Shown here: positions 43,700 through 57,112 of the stretch, one piece after another | Numbering within the stretch: the stretch's first letter is position 1 | Layout: each line of letters opens with the position of its first letter | Source: Coturnix japonica | Taxonomy: Eukaryota > Chordata > Aves > Galliformes > Phasianidae | NCBI RefSeq assembly: GCF_001577835.2 | Contig: NC_029543.1 | Coordinates: 1,562,199 to 1,626,198, forward strand | Reading direction: 5' to 3' | DNA length: 64,000 nt | Translations under genes and position numbers: made by a program | The notes under the pieces: generated by a model | What the model saw: the letters and a program-made list of their open reading frames with translations, nothing else | The model's database searches: none | What the model was told of the DNA's origin: nothing

Positions 43700-46600
43700 T
43701 CACTGAGGTAGTGGAACCAGCACTTCCACGTAGTTGAGAGGGAAGAAGCCTGACTGGCCATTGATCATGCCCTCGTACCAGTTTTCATCGATCTGGTTGG
43801 TCAGGGTGATGATGTCACCTTCCTTGAAACCCAGCTCACCATCATTCTCGGGTTCGAAGTCGAAGAGTGCCTTGCAGCAGGGCTGGTCCAGGTGAGCTGT
43901 GGGGAGAGCATGTACAAGGGGTGAGCTGGCTGCCTACAGCTCAGCCCCAGCCCCACAGCTGGCTGCCAGCCACTCACTCCAGTCCAAGACACCACATGGG
44001 GCCATCAGGTCTGCCAGAGCCAGGACTCACACAGCCCCAGTGACATGAGTGAGTACTGGGGGCTCTGCCCTGCCTGGGAGAAGCTGCTTGTTAGCTTTGC
44101 CCCCAGGATGGTAAAGCATTAGCAAAGCATTACCATGTGAACTCTTTGATGGGTTTTAGCTCACTAACTCCTCTGCCTTCTTGTTCCAAACATTTCCTTT
44201 CATATCTTACTCCCAGAGCCCAGTCCCCATCCCTGTACCTTCCCCGAGCACCCCCCACCCAAATAGGAGAAGAGCAGGCACTAAACTTTGCAGCTGTAGA
44301 GATCCTACTGAGAACAGGCTGAGCTAATGCAGACCACCACAGACTCGAGGGCCCCTGTTGATCAGTGCCTGGCATGGCTCTGTGCTAGGGCTCTTCCAAA
44401 CAGGGCAGGGGGAATGGCAGAACAGGAGGCCCAGCACATCTGGTCTGCTGAACTTCCACAGCACGAGAGGACTCAGCATTAGAAAAGAACTCAGAAAACA
44501 CCAAAAGCAGCAGCCAAGCAAGTTCCTTTTGGAAACAACTTCTCAAAACGCCAAGCTGGTCCCACAACCACAGCATATAATCCTTTCCAAGCTCCTTAAG
44601 CCCTCCTATCCCACTACTGTACCACAAGCCCCTTGCTTGCCCCACTCTGATGCCTCCAAGACAGAGATCCAGCCTGCCCCTGTACCCCAATGAAAGCCCC
44701 CGAACCCCTTCGAGTCAACCTGTGGGCCCAGCTTGGGGACTTACCACAAGTCATAACCCATCTGAGACTGCTTACTGCCAGACACCACAAAACCCACATC
44801 ATGTACCCAAGCACTGCCCGCTCTGTCCCCAGCTTCCAGCTGCAGGGTAGAGGACAGCAGGCAGCAGGAGCAGGACAAATCAAGGCTGGGTGGCTTGTAA
44901 CAGGAGTGAGGTGGTTGACATTTCATGGTAGATCTCCTGATCTTTGTGTGCCTGGATGTGCCTGCGTGATGGTTACTGCTAAAACTCATCCAGGTGAGCA
45001 AAAGCTTTAGGGTAGTAAGTATCAATATAGCATGGTTGGGTTAATTTGGGCCTCAGCAGAGGTGATGTTTAGCTTAGGTGTTCTGCTGGCCGGGCACAGT
45101 GGCTCAGCACAGGGGTATTAGTGGCTTCAAGAAGCAGTGTCAAGGAAGGAGGAGCAAGGAGGGGTGGGAAGAGGTGGTCACACATCATGCAGTGCAGTGG
45201 GAGGAAACTCACGCATACTCCTGACGGAGGACCGGGACGGCCTGTCGTATCGGAAAGAGGAGGAAGCTGCTTCCAAACAAAAAGAGACATGCTTAAAACA
45301 ATGTGAACAGGAGTGAGGGGAAGGCAGAGCCCAAAGGGAGGTTCTGTTAGGAGAAACATGGCATCCTGCATGCTGTTAGAAAACCACCTGCCTCGCTGGG
45401 ACCAGGGAGGGACAAATGCAGCGTGATGGAAGATGGGGAAGGAGAGATGTTTAATTTTTCCTTTCTGCCCTTGCTGTCACTGACTGGGTGCTATCAGTCA
45501 GTGACCCAGACTGGAGGCTCTGCTGGGACTTCTCCAAAGTCAAGAAAACAAATGCTATTGGGCCTCAAGAGAAAACAGACTGATTCTAGAGATATTTAAG
45601 ATGCTTTCAGAGCCACCAGCTTGTGCAGGTACATCCAACACATGAGATACATAACTGTCAGGGAGAGCAGTTCCCCTCCATCCCCAGGACACTGCTCCAG
45701 AGACACCTGTGTGCACGCTGACATACATGGGACAACTTTACCTGAGACTCTAGGGGTGGGAGCAAAAGAGAAGCCTCCGTTAGATTGGTCACTCTCTGCA
45801 AGGTCATATGCCTCCCTGGGTTTGGGCTTGTATTCCCGCCTGGGACGTGAGGAGGCCTCCCCCATTCTGTCAGAATCAAAAGAAATGTGGGTAAATTAAA
45901 GTGAAAACGAGTCGAAGAAGATCAGTGCACATCTTGCTTGTTGGTGTGAATGCTTTGGAGAATTCATGATGCTACCAGAGCTAGAACACAAAGCTTTCCC
46001 TCCTATGTCCTCATCTAGGCAAGGCAAACATAACTGAGACCCTGCAACCACAGAGGGATAAATTTCAGTTGCCTCCAACTCAGACCTGCAGCTCAGCTTT
46101 CGGAAGATGACACCCCCAGGCTTTGCTGTAGAGGCAGCTCAGGCAACCACTGCTTTCAGGCCAGCAGAGGACACTCGTGCTGCACTTTGAAAGCTCAGGG
46201 TGGTAGGATACTCCCAGCTCTTCTCAATTCCAACCAGACACGGCATCCATTCAGTGGCTTCTTCTATGACACAAGAGCAGCAGGGCAGAAATCACCAGGA
46301 ACTCCAGCTCCCTAACTACAACTGAAGCTAATGGCATGAAGACACTACGCTAATAGGCGACAGGCACATTCAGGTCATGACATCTGATCTATCTGCTCCA
46401 GCAGCACGGTTACTTGATCCCAGGTCTGGCTAAAAGATACTTCCTGGTCAAGGCCCAAATTGCAAGGAGCTATGGGCACTGGCATTAAGGGTGCACTGCA
46501 TATCAACCCTTCTTCTGCCAAATTCAATATCAAGTTCCCTGGGAACTGCACACACCAATTCAGGCATTGCTCAAACCAGCTACCCACGAAGCAAAGACAG

Positions 46601-49600
46601 ACATGTTGTTTTGTATTTTAGAATGTGCCCATCGTTGATCTGAATGAGGTTTGGACCGAAGCTGCAATGACTGCAAGAACTGGCTTTAACACCAGGGGGC
46701 AGATTCAGACAAGGAGCCAGGTATTTACAGGGAAGCGCCATGCAGAGCTCATGGCTGTGATAACTCACCTGTGTCTGAGTTTTTCTGCAAGTTCGTCCAG
46801 GATCTGCACTGCCTGCCTGTGGTAATCCAGCTGAGCATCCACCAGGGCCGACAGCTGGCTCACCTGCTCAATCTGAGAGAATCACACCAAGACAGGATGA
46901 ATAGCTTTCCCTTGCTGACAGGAGAATCCCACTAGGGCTGAGATCATACAAGGGAATGCGCACAAGGGGCAGTTTCCTTAAGGAAATGAGGATGAGGTTT
47001 GGGATTTCAGATACTAGAGACAAAGCTCCGGCTCAGGCTCAGCAGAACGGAGGCCACTGTCTCCCACCCTCAAGGCTTCCATTCCCCAGCTGGTCAAATC
47101 CCTCCCAAGGGTGCTGCATTATCTGGCCAAACTCATTCCCAATGGCACCCTCATGCAGATGGAACACAACCCACCCCCAGCTCTCAGCCCCAGGGGCAGT
47201 AAGGAGTCCTCCATGCACTTACATCAGTTTCTAGGAGGTTTTGCATACTGATCTCTGCTATTTCCTTGGACTCTTCAAATTTATCCAGGGCCTGTCGGAG
47301 TTCCTCTTCAGGGATTTTTCCCTGTCTCTTCTTTTTGTAATCAAAGTCCAAGCGTCTGCCTTCAAGCTTCCTGAGATGGTGCTGGGAAGAAGACGGTTAT
47401 GAACAGTAATGAAAAAGAGGAAAGAGCCAGAGACTGGAAGCAACTGAAAGTGCTGGACAGAGAATGCACATTACGTGCAGAGGAATAGAAGTGATACCTG
47501 TGCATGTCAACATCGTTTCCCACTGTGATGGAGCAAGTGGTTACATGCACTAATAGCCAAAAGAGGCCAGAATCTACGGAGATGAACAGCAGAGACAACA
47601 CCGTGGCATTTACCTGGATCTCTTTCAGGTCTTTGTCACACAGGTTCTGGAGGGGATCAATAAAATTTTGTTTGACTTCAATATCCAGCGAGTCCTTCAC
47701 TTCAGCCAATTGTTTCATAGATTCCCCGACATCAAGCAGCGCATCGCCTTTGAGTGAGAAAAGGAAGGGAAGAGAAAGGGAGGAGGAGAACAGGCCAGCC
47801 AGTTAAATAGAGCCAAAGTCTGTGGCAGCTGCATGCAGAGCCATTCTGCCGTGACACCCAGCGTGTGCAAGTTCTGTCACATGTCAAAAACCTCCACGTT
47901 TCTATATGGAGCAACTCTCTGAGCTGAGCACAGGGAGTGCTGACTGGTGTGACAGCAGGCAATGGCACGTTGGTGCCAGCTTTGCAGAAGACACTTCACC
48001 AACGTGCTTCATTTTTTTCCCCTGAAAACAAGGAACAATCTCTACAAACTACACAGAGGAAAGGAAAGGTGTTTTGTAAACAGCTCTGTTAACTCAGCGA
48101 GTCCCTGTGCTACTAATTGGCTGAGCGCTGCTTTAACCTTGCTTGGCCACTGCTGGCAGCAGAAGCTGGGGGCAGAGTACATTTGGCCTGACTGAGCCAG
48201 GCCATCCTTTTGGTCAGAGGGTTTTTAAGCCCAGAGCACTCTTGATCAACCTCTCAAGTGTCCCCAGATGTCATCAACAAACCTGCAGCCTTCTATTCAT
48301 TCTGGACCTCTACCAAGCCAATCTTATCTCTTTTTCCACCGCTTGCTGAATTAGAACTCAGAGTCGCTTATTGAAACCTATTTAGCTTTTCTAAAGCTCC
48401 CTCTAATGATGACAGTTAAAACAGACAGCCTGGCTGCAAAGCATTTTTAGTCTTGGCTTTTTATTCCAGTGGAAACCATTTATAGATTAAATTATTCCTG
48501 TGCAGCTTTGGCAAACCAATCGTTTCAGCACCACATCAGCACAGGAGACGATGCAAATGAAATGGAGAGTAAAGTGAAACCACCAGTCTGCTGTCCAGGT
48601 GGACTTTAGAGGTACTTTAGAGGACTTTAACAGAGTATCTGCAAAAGAATTATTTCAATGGTGCTAACTCTAGATAACCTGTCAAAATAAAAACGCATCA
48701 AGTTAAGTGTTTCTGTAAAGAGAGGCTATTAAAGGAAGCCACGTTTGCTATGTCCTTCTAAAAACTTCCTTCCCCTTTGCACTGCAATAATGCTGGTTTC
48801 CTGCAAGCCAAGAGAGATACAGAGTTCTGAGTCAGCCAGAGATACCCTCGAGAATTCATCACTCCCACAGAGTAGCCAGAGCTTTGTAATTTTCCTGAAG
48901 CAAGAAGGCTCCTCCCTGCGCTGGAAGCCATCAGACAGCTGTGCACTGTATTGGCTCTGTCACATGGGCAGGCTGATGTTTCACTGGATTAAGACTGATG
49001 TCATCAAATAGCTTCACACTCCCTTCAGGCCTGCAAGTCACACGTGGCTTGTTTCATGATTATGAGAAGTTACCCCATGAAGAGATTTCTTGGCTACAGA
49101 ATCCCCATAGCAGAGCTGTATTGTATATTAAAGCACCTTGTCTTGCTCAGTCCAGTCTCCACATCACTACACTCAGTTTTAAAGCACATCAGCACTGAGC
49201 TGTGGATTTTACCCTTGGTTTTGGTTTAAGAAATGAGGCACAGCCGCTGCCATGCATTTGCTCTGAGACTGCTATAGATCTGGCACTCGTTACTGGCCTG
49301 GACCAAAGGCACATGCTGCTAAGTGATACAAAGGGTCATAGAGCCCTTTAGGAATCCAGAGGAACAGCTTGGAAATTTGGCACCGGACTTTGCTGTCTCA
49401 TCTGCACGTTCCTGGAGGGAGCAGCCCCACGGGGCACTCACCAAAGTTGGAGTCCTCGCCCAGCTCCCTGCCGTAGCGGATCATGCAATCCCCCAGCAGC
49501 CCTTCTGACTGTGGATAGCCTGGGCTCTTCACCTGCCCACGGATCTTCGACATTGTGTTCAGCATGGATAGCTTGGCTCTGGAAGCTGGCAAAGAAACAG

Positions 49601-50576
49601 CCACAGCCGTGTTTGTAATTGCTTGGACTTGCCAGCAGCTGCTGGTCACTGCCAGCACTTCACTTTTTTTAAGTGACTCCCAAAGCCAAGAAGTGCTATT
49701 GTCATAATCTACCAGAAATATCACTTGCTACGAAAAGTAAAGTTTCTTTTCCAAGGCAGCAAACAAATATAGATCCCTACAGCTAACTGGTGAAGGCCAA
49801 AGGAGTTTCCCCAGCCCTCCCATAGTCCCTGGAGCATTCTCTGAACAAGCTGCTTGGAAACACACAGGGCAGCAGGCTCTGGAGGTGGTGGTTACAAAGC
49901 CAACCGACTCTTCCCAACCCAGAGATTATATTTTTTCTGGACACCCTGGTAAAAATAGGTCCCCTCCAGATCTCTCCTAGATCCAACGTTAAAGATTTGT
50001 CTGTTTTATTCACTGTTTGACAGCAACAGCAGTGTCTTTCAGCCCAGAAATACATCACTGGTCGAGATGGCTTTACAATCACAAAGCACCTGTGAGCTAG
50101 GGTAGGACCTCATTAGGCTCAGACTATTAGGAAAGCCACAGGAAATGTACAGGACAGCCCAGCATACATCAGGTAAAGGTAGGCAGAATACCTGATAACA
50201 AATATGGGCTTGGTGGCACACCTCAAGGTCGTGAAGTTTCTCTCTGAGGTCTCTCTGCACCTTCTGCCTATTTCCCTCTTACCCTCTTTGGGAGGCAAAG
50301 GATAGGAGAGGTCCCACCACTCACCTGGGTTTGGCTGCAGGTATTCTATTGTTCTGGCCAGTACTTCTGTAACTGCCTTGCTGGTCACATCCACTTTCTG
50401 TAGGAAAACAAGATGATCCAGCAGCAGTGAAGATCAGTTCAGGATTTTGGCAAGGTCACAGAAGGTGACATGGGTGATTTTAGGGATTTCTCCTATCTCT
50501 TGCTCACCTTTTCCATTTCCCTGAAGTCATCGTCAAGTTTGGTCCCTTCTGCCCCTCCAACCTTTTCACTGACAAG
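43700..50576 (-). CDS. SH3GL1: SH3GL1, endophilin A2 (coding exons 2-10; exon 1 lies beyond the right edge)
   Basis: Endophilin A2 bends membranes with an N-terminal BAR domain and binds dynamin and synaptojanin through its SH3 domain during endocytosis. Coding exons on the - strand: 50576-50508, 50397-50325, 49585-49442, 47747-47614, 47381-47223, 46872-46769, 45866-45742, 45266-45213 and 43896-43700. All keep frame and give 352 residues plus a stop. The usual 15-residue first exon would bring this to 367, against 368 in human. Only that amphipathic N-terminal helix is missing. BAR-domain landmarks are [70 protein letters not shown] and [21 protein letters not shown] variable linker ([26 protein letters not shown]) precedes the SH3 domain, which shows [36 protein letters not shown] and ends LVPLPQ. 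The SH3 and linker match A2 (SH3GL1) better than SH3GL2 or SH3GL3. Confidence 0.95.
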
Positions 50577-53500
50577 CTGCAGAAAAAGAACAAGGCAGGA
50601 AGAATCAGGCATGGTAGTGGCTGTTTACCTCATGCAGAGAGGTATAGAGTCCTGGGGATGGAAAGAGAACAGGGGTGGTCCAGACAGCGCCTGCAAGAGA
50701 AAGGAGGCAGTAGGAACAGCCCAAAGCATGGTAACAACACGTGGCTCTTTGCTAACACTGTCCCATTAAACAATCTAAATGTCCCCTACCCTCCCAAGGC
50801 ACCACAGCTGAACCTTCAGACATAGGCAGGATATTCCCCACCTGGCAGAAGCTACAAAGCTCTTTAAATTCATAAGCACAGCTCCAACTCCAACGCTTGC
50901 TGGGAAAAGCAAGCAACAGCATTGTCTCTCAACTTTAATTTCACACAAGGCAAAATGCAAGTAAACAGGGAATTAAGATACTCTGCTTGCAGCAGCCAGT
51001 ACAAGAACTAAGCTCAGAAAGAACCACTCAAAGCCTTAAACCACAACTCCTTGCAATCCAGATGGTGAGAGCTTAGGATCTAGGGCTCTGTATTTCAAGA
51101 TTTTTTTAAAGAGAAGGATAAAGAGATTTACAGAAGCTACAGGAAAACGTTCAGATCCAATTATCAAGGTATCTCTGACGTCTGTTCTAAAACAAAGTGA
51201 ACACGAGATGTTTGACACAGCTGGAAAGGCAGGGTTGCTTTTGGCTATCTGCATGAAGGGCTTATCGGCTTGCTTCAAAATGCCATTTAGTGTAAGAAAA
51301 GACTTCTTCCCAAAGCTTCACCATTCGCCTTCCTGAGCTCAAAGACGTGTGTCAAAAGTGCTTTATTAAATCCAACTGAAGAAGTGTCCTTCCATGCAAC
51401 CCAAATGGAGGGGGATATCTCCTGCCCTGTTCCCTCGTGGCAAGGCAACACCTGGGGTTCAATAGACTGGCCAGAGCTACCTGCAACACATCCACAAGCA
51501 ACTGCCAGGCCCCAAAATGGGTCCGTGCACACTAAATTACCTCCACAGATATCAAAAGTGGTCTAGGAAATGGCTGCTGCCTCCCAAGCTCTTGATGCCC
51601 GCCACAGGCCATTGCCAGGATTCCTCGTGCTTGTAGTCAAAACTCCAGCTCTGGACAAACAATGAAGGTTTGTTTACTTCAACATCAAATACCTGATTTT
51701 ATCAAGTCTTTCTTCCTGTGGTGCCCATGGGGACTCAGTGGTTCCTTAGTTGTTAGAGGACAAGGAGAAAAAAAAACTCTTTAGGCAAACATCCAGTTCC
51801 AAATGCACTTAGAGATACCCCATAAGGTCCGTGTGACTGCACTCACTGGGCAGTGCTTAGTTCCAAAATCAAATGATGAGCTGCAAACCAAGGTGTTGGG
51901 CTGAGCACTGACTGCTATGGCTGATATGCTCCTCGTGCCTCAGTGGATGGATATCTGCAGCTGCTCAGAGCTTCAAGGCACGCAGACATTACAGGGAAGA
52001 GGCTTAGAGAGCAGACAGCTCTTCTGAATGACAGCTCTGCACTGAGCAACAGTAGCATAAATCATCCCAAGGCCAAAATATCCTTTTAGAGCAAGAGTTT
52101 GAAAGAACTGAGATAGAAGGCAGCAGCCTTTCAGGGCCTCACTTCACCTGGGCAAGGGCTTTTTTCTCTTTCTGGGGACCTCAGATGTTTCACAAAGAGA
52201 TCGCTGTGGTTCCTCTGGGCATTTAAACACTGGGGTCAGTGCTCTCCAGGTTCATCCAGCCCAGCTCTCAACTCTGGATTTCATTTTCAGATGGATGCCC
52301 AGATGGATCTTCACACATCCCTCTGTGTGTGCAGCCTCACAGTGGTCCATGCACAGCCCTCCTGACCTCACCAGCTTTCTTTCCAGCACCTGAAAGAACA
52401 TGGGAAGTGCAGGACTATGGATTCAGAGTGTGCCAGGAGGCAATAGGGGCTCCAAGGGGTGTTATCACTGCAGAGCTGCCTGCAGATGGGCAAACAACCA
52501 AAACTTGAATTCTTGCTTTTTTTGGATCTTTGCTCTGTGCTTGGGGTGCCAGCACACACTTCTGCCTGCCAGCTCTGAGCTGGGGAAGTACACATTCCTC
52601 TATGGAGCAGGGAAAATAAACCACAAAGCGGTTGCTCTGCTTTCCAGACCCTGTGTGGGCACTCACTCCCAGCTGCCACCACCCACTCTTGTGCTTCTAT
52701 GCCAAAAGACAGCTCGCTATGCAGCCTCCATGACCAGAAAGGGGCTTCTACACAGCCCAGAGCAGCACCTCCAGAAAGATCCTTCCCTCTGCAATAAACC
52801 TGAGAAGAGTACAATTAAGTGGAGTAATTCCATCCCTGCTTTTCTCCACCCACCCACAGATTGGCAGCCCAGAAAGCTGCAAATACTGCCTCTGATGGGG
52901 AGCTCTGCCATAATCAGGGACTGCATGCCATGTTGTACACGGTGATCACCACAGTGATTTTGGAGGCTTAGCACTCTCTCAGAGAGCACAGAGATGTGAA
53001 GGAGGAAAATTCGCTTGCAGGCTAATTTAATCCTCCTTTTGACATCCAAGAAATGCTACTGGTGCCCTGCTGTGAAGGAAGAATAAGACTGAGGTTTTCT
53101 CCCTGCTGGCTCTAATTAAGCTACGAGGCTTCATCTCAGGAGGAAAGAAGGAGGGACTGTGTGCCATCTCCATTCCAACAGTCCCAAATCTGCCAGGCAA
53201 GAGGACAAACTAATGCAAGTTCCCTCCTTTGCCAGCAAGGATGTGAGCCAGGGACATGGCCAGCTTAATGTTAGCCCACAGCCGTCCCTACTGGAGAAGG
53301 GATCTGATCAGTACTAATCAATATCCAAGGGGAAGGGGTCAGAAGGATGGGCTCAGGCTACGTTTGGTGGTGCCCAGTGACAATACAAGGGACACCCAGG
53401 AGAGGGCATAAAGCAAAATGCTAAGCCTACATGAGACAGTGCTGCAGCTCAGTGTGATAGAAGCAGGACACAGTGGAAGTGCAAAAGCCCTCGGCTGCAC

Positions 53501-56500
53501 TGCACAGCAGCAAAAGCTGTGTGCTTCCTAGAGCAAATATTAGCACAAGGCGATACGGTTGGGTGTCACAGATCAAAGAGATAAAACAGCTTCAAAACAG
53601 GATGGCTGTTTACCTGGCACTGTAACCACCAATATGTAGGGTCAGAAAAAGGGATGAAGCAGACGGTGCACAAATAGTCCAGCAGAGAAGCAACACCTGT
53701 GTATAATTAAAGGTTGCTGGCAGTAAAAATATGGCACAGACGGCTCTGACCTGAGCTCAGGGCGTAGGGAGGTGTGGTGACTGCAAGTCCTGTTGGACGG
53801 CTCTGGTTCTGTGCCAGGGTGCAGTGATGGATCCCACCCAGCAAACACGTCCACAGCACAGCACACATCTTCTGCCTTGTCGGTCTCTTTGCTCCTGACT
53901 GTATTTTGCAGCCTCATTTTAATAAGGATCGATTCACAGGGGCTTCCTTTGTAGAGTCACGGGAAGTCAAGCTATCACACTTACCTTTGGCGTTCCAATG
54001 CTACTGAAGGGCTGTGCATAGTAGAAGATGTTCAGAAATGAAAGCCCTTTTGTTAGCTAACTACTGCAACAGGAGCCTGGCAACAGGGAGAGGAAGGAAT
54101 GATCTGGGTATGCTAAAGGATAAGAAAGACAGGATGAAAAAGGGCTTCTCTTATAGCAGAGAGTGGGAGAGAAACATAACCCCAGGGACGAGGGAGGGCT
54201 GCACACAAAATCCATGCACCCCTCCTCATCCTCACCAGCCTCTTCCAAGCCCACCACTCCTTCATCCAACCTACACAACTGCTCTTCAACCCCAGGATGA
54301 GCTTGTGGTAAATAACTAACAATCCAACAATGCTCTCGTCATTTGGTGCACCCTTACATAAACCCGATGAATCAGACAGGCCTAGCAGGCATCTGGTGCT
54401 GCCCACGCCATCACTGAAACCTAAACAGATCTCAGTGGCATTAAGTAGGACCCCGGCACACCCACTCCAAAGCTGCACTTCCCTCATTGCAGGCTGCAGC
54501 ACCACCCCTTTAACATTCCTGCAAAGAGATGGTGACATGAGGCTGTACCCAGTGCACCTCTCTGCACAGCAGGTGCCTGTGGATGTATTTAGGAATACAG
54601 AGCATCGAGGTATTTTGCAAGCAACAGATGTGGACCTTCCCAGAGTCAACAAGAGGCAGCTCAGAGCAATGGGATGTACACTGCAGCCTTGTTGCATCAC
54701 ACCCAGCCATTGCTGGTGACAGAGGAAGGCCAGATGTGTAGAAAAAAAGTGGAAATCAATGTACGGTACAATCACCAAACATGAAAATAGAGGCAAAACC
54801 AAGTGGGGAGATGTCACCATCCAAACCTTCTGCAGCTGAGGAGTGCTGGTTGGTGAAGCTCCTCCATCTCAAGATCCTGCAGAGGGCAGATGTGCAGCAT
54901 TGGTCCTAAAGGTGAGCAAGTCTTTGGCTGCCCAGCCTGTGGATACCAGAGGCTGAGGTCAGTGCTATGCCAATAAGCAACTTCTGCACAGGGACCTCAC
55001 ACATCCCAGTCTCACACACTGCTCTTCAACCTTCAGGTAGGACATAACTTCCTCAAACAAGCACAATGTGGAAAAAAAAAACCAAAACCACACTATTTTT
55101 TCTTTTAAAACTTGCATTTTTTTTCCCCTTAGCAAACAGCCAGCGCTATTTATAACGTATCAAACATATGCAATCAAAGCATTCAAAGCAGTTGCCCACA
55201 CTATAATGAAAACATTATCCTTCCCAATAGTGACGTGCCAAAGCCCTCTCCCTCCTCCCTGCCACCCTCCCAGCGTCGAGCCTCAGCAGAAAGTGCCCTT
55301 TTGAGAAATAAAAACCACAGACAAGCAAACAGACGAGCAGCTCTGCCCTGATTGCCTGCGTTTGAAAAGAGCAAGTTCAGTGGAAAAAAAAAAAAAAGAA
55401 AACAGCCCATAAAGTAACTAAAAAGGTGCTGTACGTGTTTGGAATCCCAAAGGCTTTAGTGCAACACAAAAAACCTGGTAGAGAGATGTAGTTAAAGGGA
55501 AACACAGCTGTAAGTGCTGGGATTGCTGGTGCAATCTCTGCTCCAGCACCTGGGATATACCCGTGCTGTCTCTAAGCTCTCATGACAGAGAAGCTCTCTA
55601 AGCAGAGAAGAGGAAAGAGAATGAGAGGAAGTGATTTGCCTACTGTCAAGAACAGGTTAGCAGCAGTTTGGCTGCAGAAGGGCAGATCAGAGGAAGGCAA
55701 ACAGCAGGAGAAGCTCTCACCTCCCTGCCCCTCCGTGTGAGTCACTGCTGCTGGCTCCTAACATCAGTCCTGCTATTCATCTCACTTCTTTGGGCATATG
55801 GACCTGACAGTTCCACCTGCCACTTACCTCATCCCATCTCTCTACTCACATAAATGTTTTCACTCTGGTAACCAGCCTTCAAGCTTTTGCTGGGCTTTCT
55901 TGCCTTTACTGTTCTTTTAGAGGAAGAGCTGCTCCCTCCTGAGATCGAGCATCAGCCATGAACCTGTGCAAACACATACAGAGGTTCCCCTGCTGTCTTC
56001 TGCCCTGTCCTCTTTCCTTCCCTTTCCCTTTCTCTCCTTCCCTAGCAAAATGCCTTCAAAGTGACCTCAGGTTGTAATCTTATCATATAGGAACCACAAG
56101 GAAAGAGCTGTCATAGGCAAAGACAGCTTTCTAGGGAGCCACCTGTCAAGTCACCTACTCAAAGCATTATTGAATGACTCATCTCCATCCAGATGGGCTT
56201 AGAGGAATGAGGACAGCATGAATTAGGAAACGTAACTTAAGCAGGAGCCAGAAGGTCTCACTCGCAGAGCTAAGGCCAGTGCAATGCAACCACTGCCCAT
56301 TTGCTCAGGGAATTCATCCTTTCATTTTCTGTACCTGGATGACAGTGTTTGAGTCCTAGATTGTACAAGGGCCACGTTGCTGCCCTGAGAACAGATTGGT
56401 AACAGAGAGGAGAAGTTTCACTCCTTACCTCTTGCTCTGGGTGACACTTGCCATAGGCTTACCACATGAAAGCAGGCACCTCCCAAGAGTCAGCAACGAG

Positions 56501-57064
56501 GCCTTGCATCACATTTTCTCCTGTTATTAGCTACTTCTTGCATGCTTTATACCAAATGAGACGTGGTTTCTACTCAGCTAGAATTAATAAAAACTGGGTC
56601 AAGCAAACAAGCGAAAACAAAACCACGGGGAAAAACAGCAGCAATTCTCCCCTGTGCAACTCATCCCCTTGCCCACCTGCCACGGCTACAGTAAAATGAA
56701 GGGAAATGGGGAATATTTGCCTTGCGTTCAGATTTCCGGCCCAACCTCCCCACATCCCATCTCCCAAAGCCTTTGTTAATCACTGCCTGACTTCTCTGAA
56801 GTTGCTGAGCAATCACTTCCCAGCAGCTCCATCAGAGCTCTGACGTAGGGGGCAAAGACAAGCAAGAGACTGCTGCCATTTGGCACTCAGAGATGCTCAG
56901 TAGATAGGGCTAAAAAGAGAGTCCAAAGTGCTGAAGTGCCTCCTGGAGTTTGCTTTTCATCTCTATTGTGAGCCAGCAGCAAAGTCCTGATGATGCCAAA
57001 GCAGAGCAACCAGCAGCCTGGCTGTGCTGCTGCCAGGGATCTCAGGATTTCATGAAAAGCAACG

Positions 57065-57112
57065 GAAAGAAGGAGAAGGAAGGTTTATGAAAGAAGGAGA
57101 AGGAGGGTTTAT
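57065..57112 (+). repeat. Two-unit 24-bp purine-rich duplication
   Basis: GAAAGAAGGAGAAGGAAGG followed by TTTAT occurs twice in a row with one base different between the copies. It lies in SH3GL1 intron 1. Confidence 0.9.
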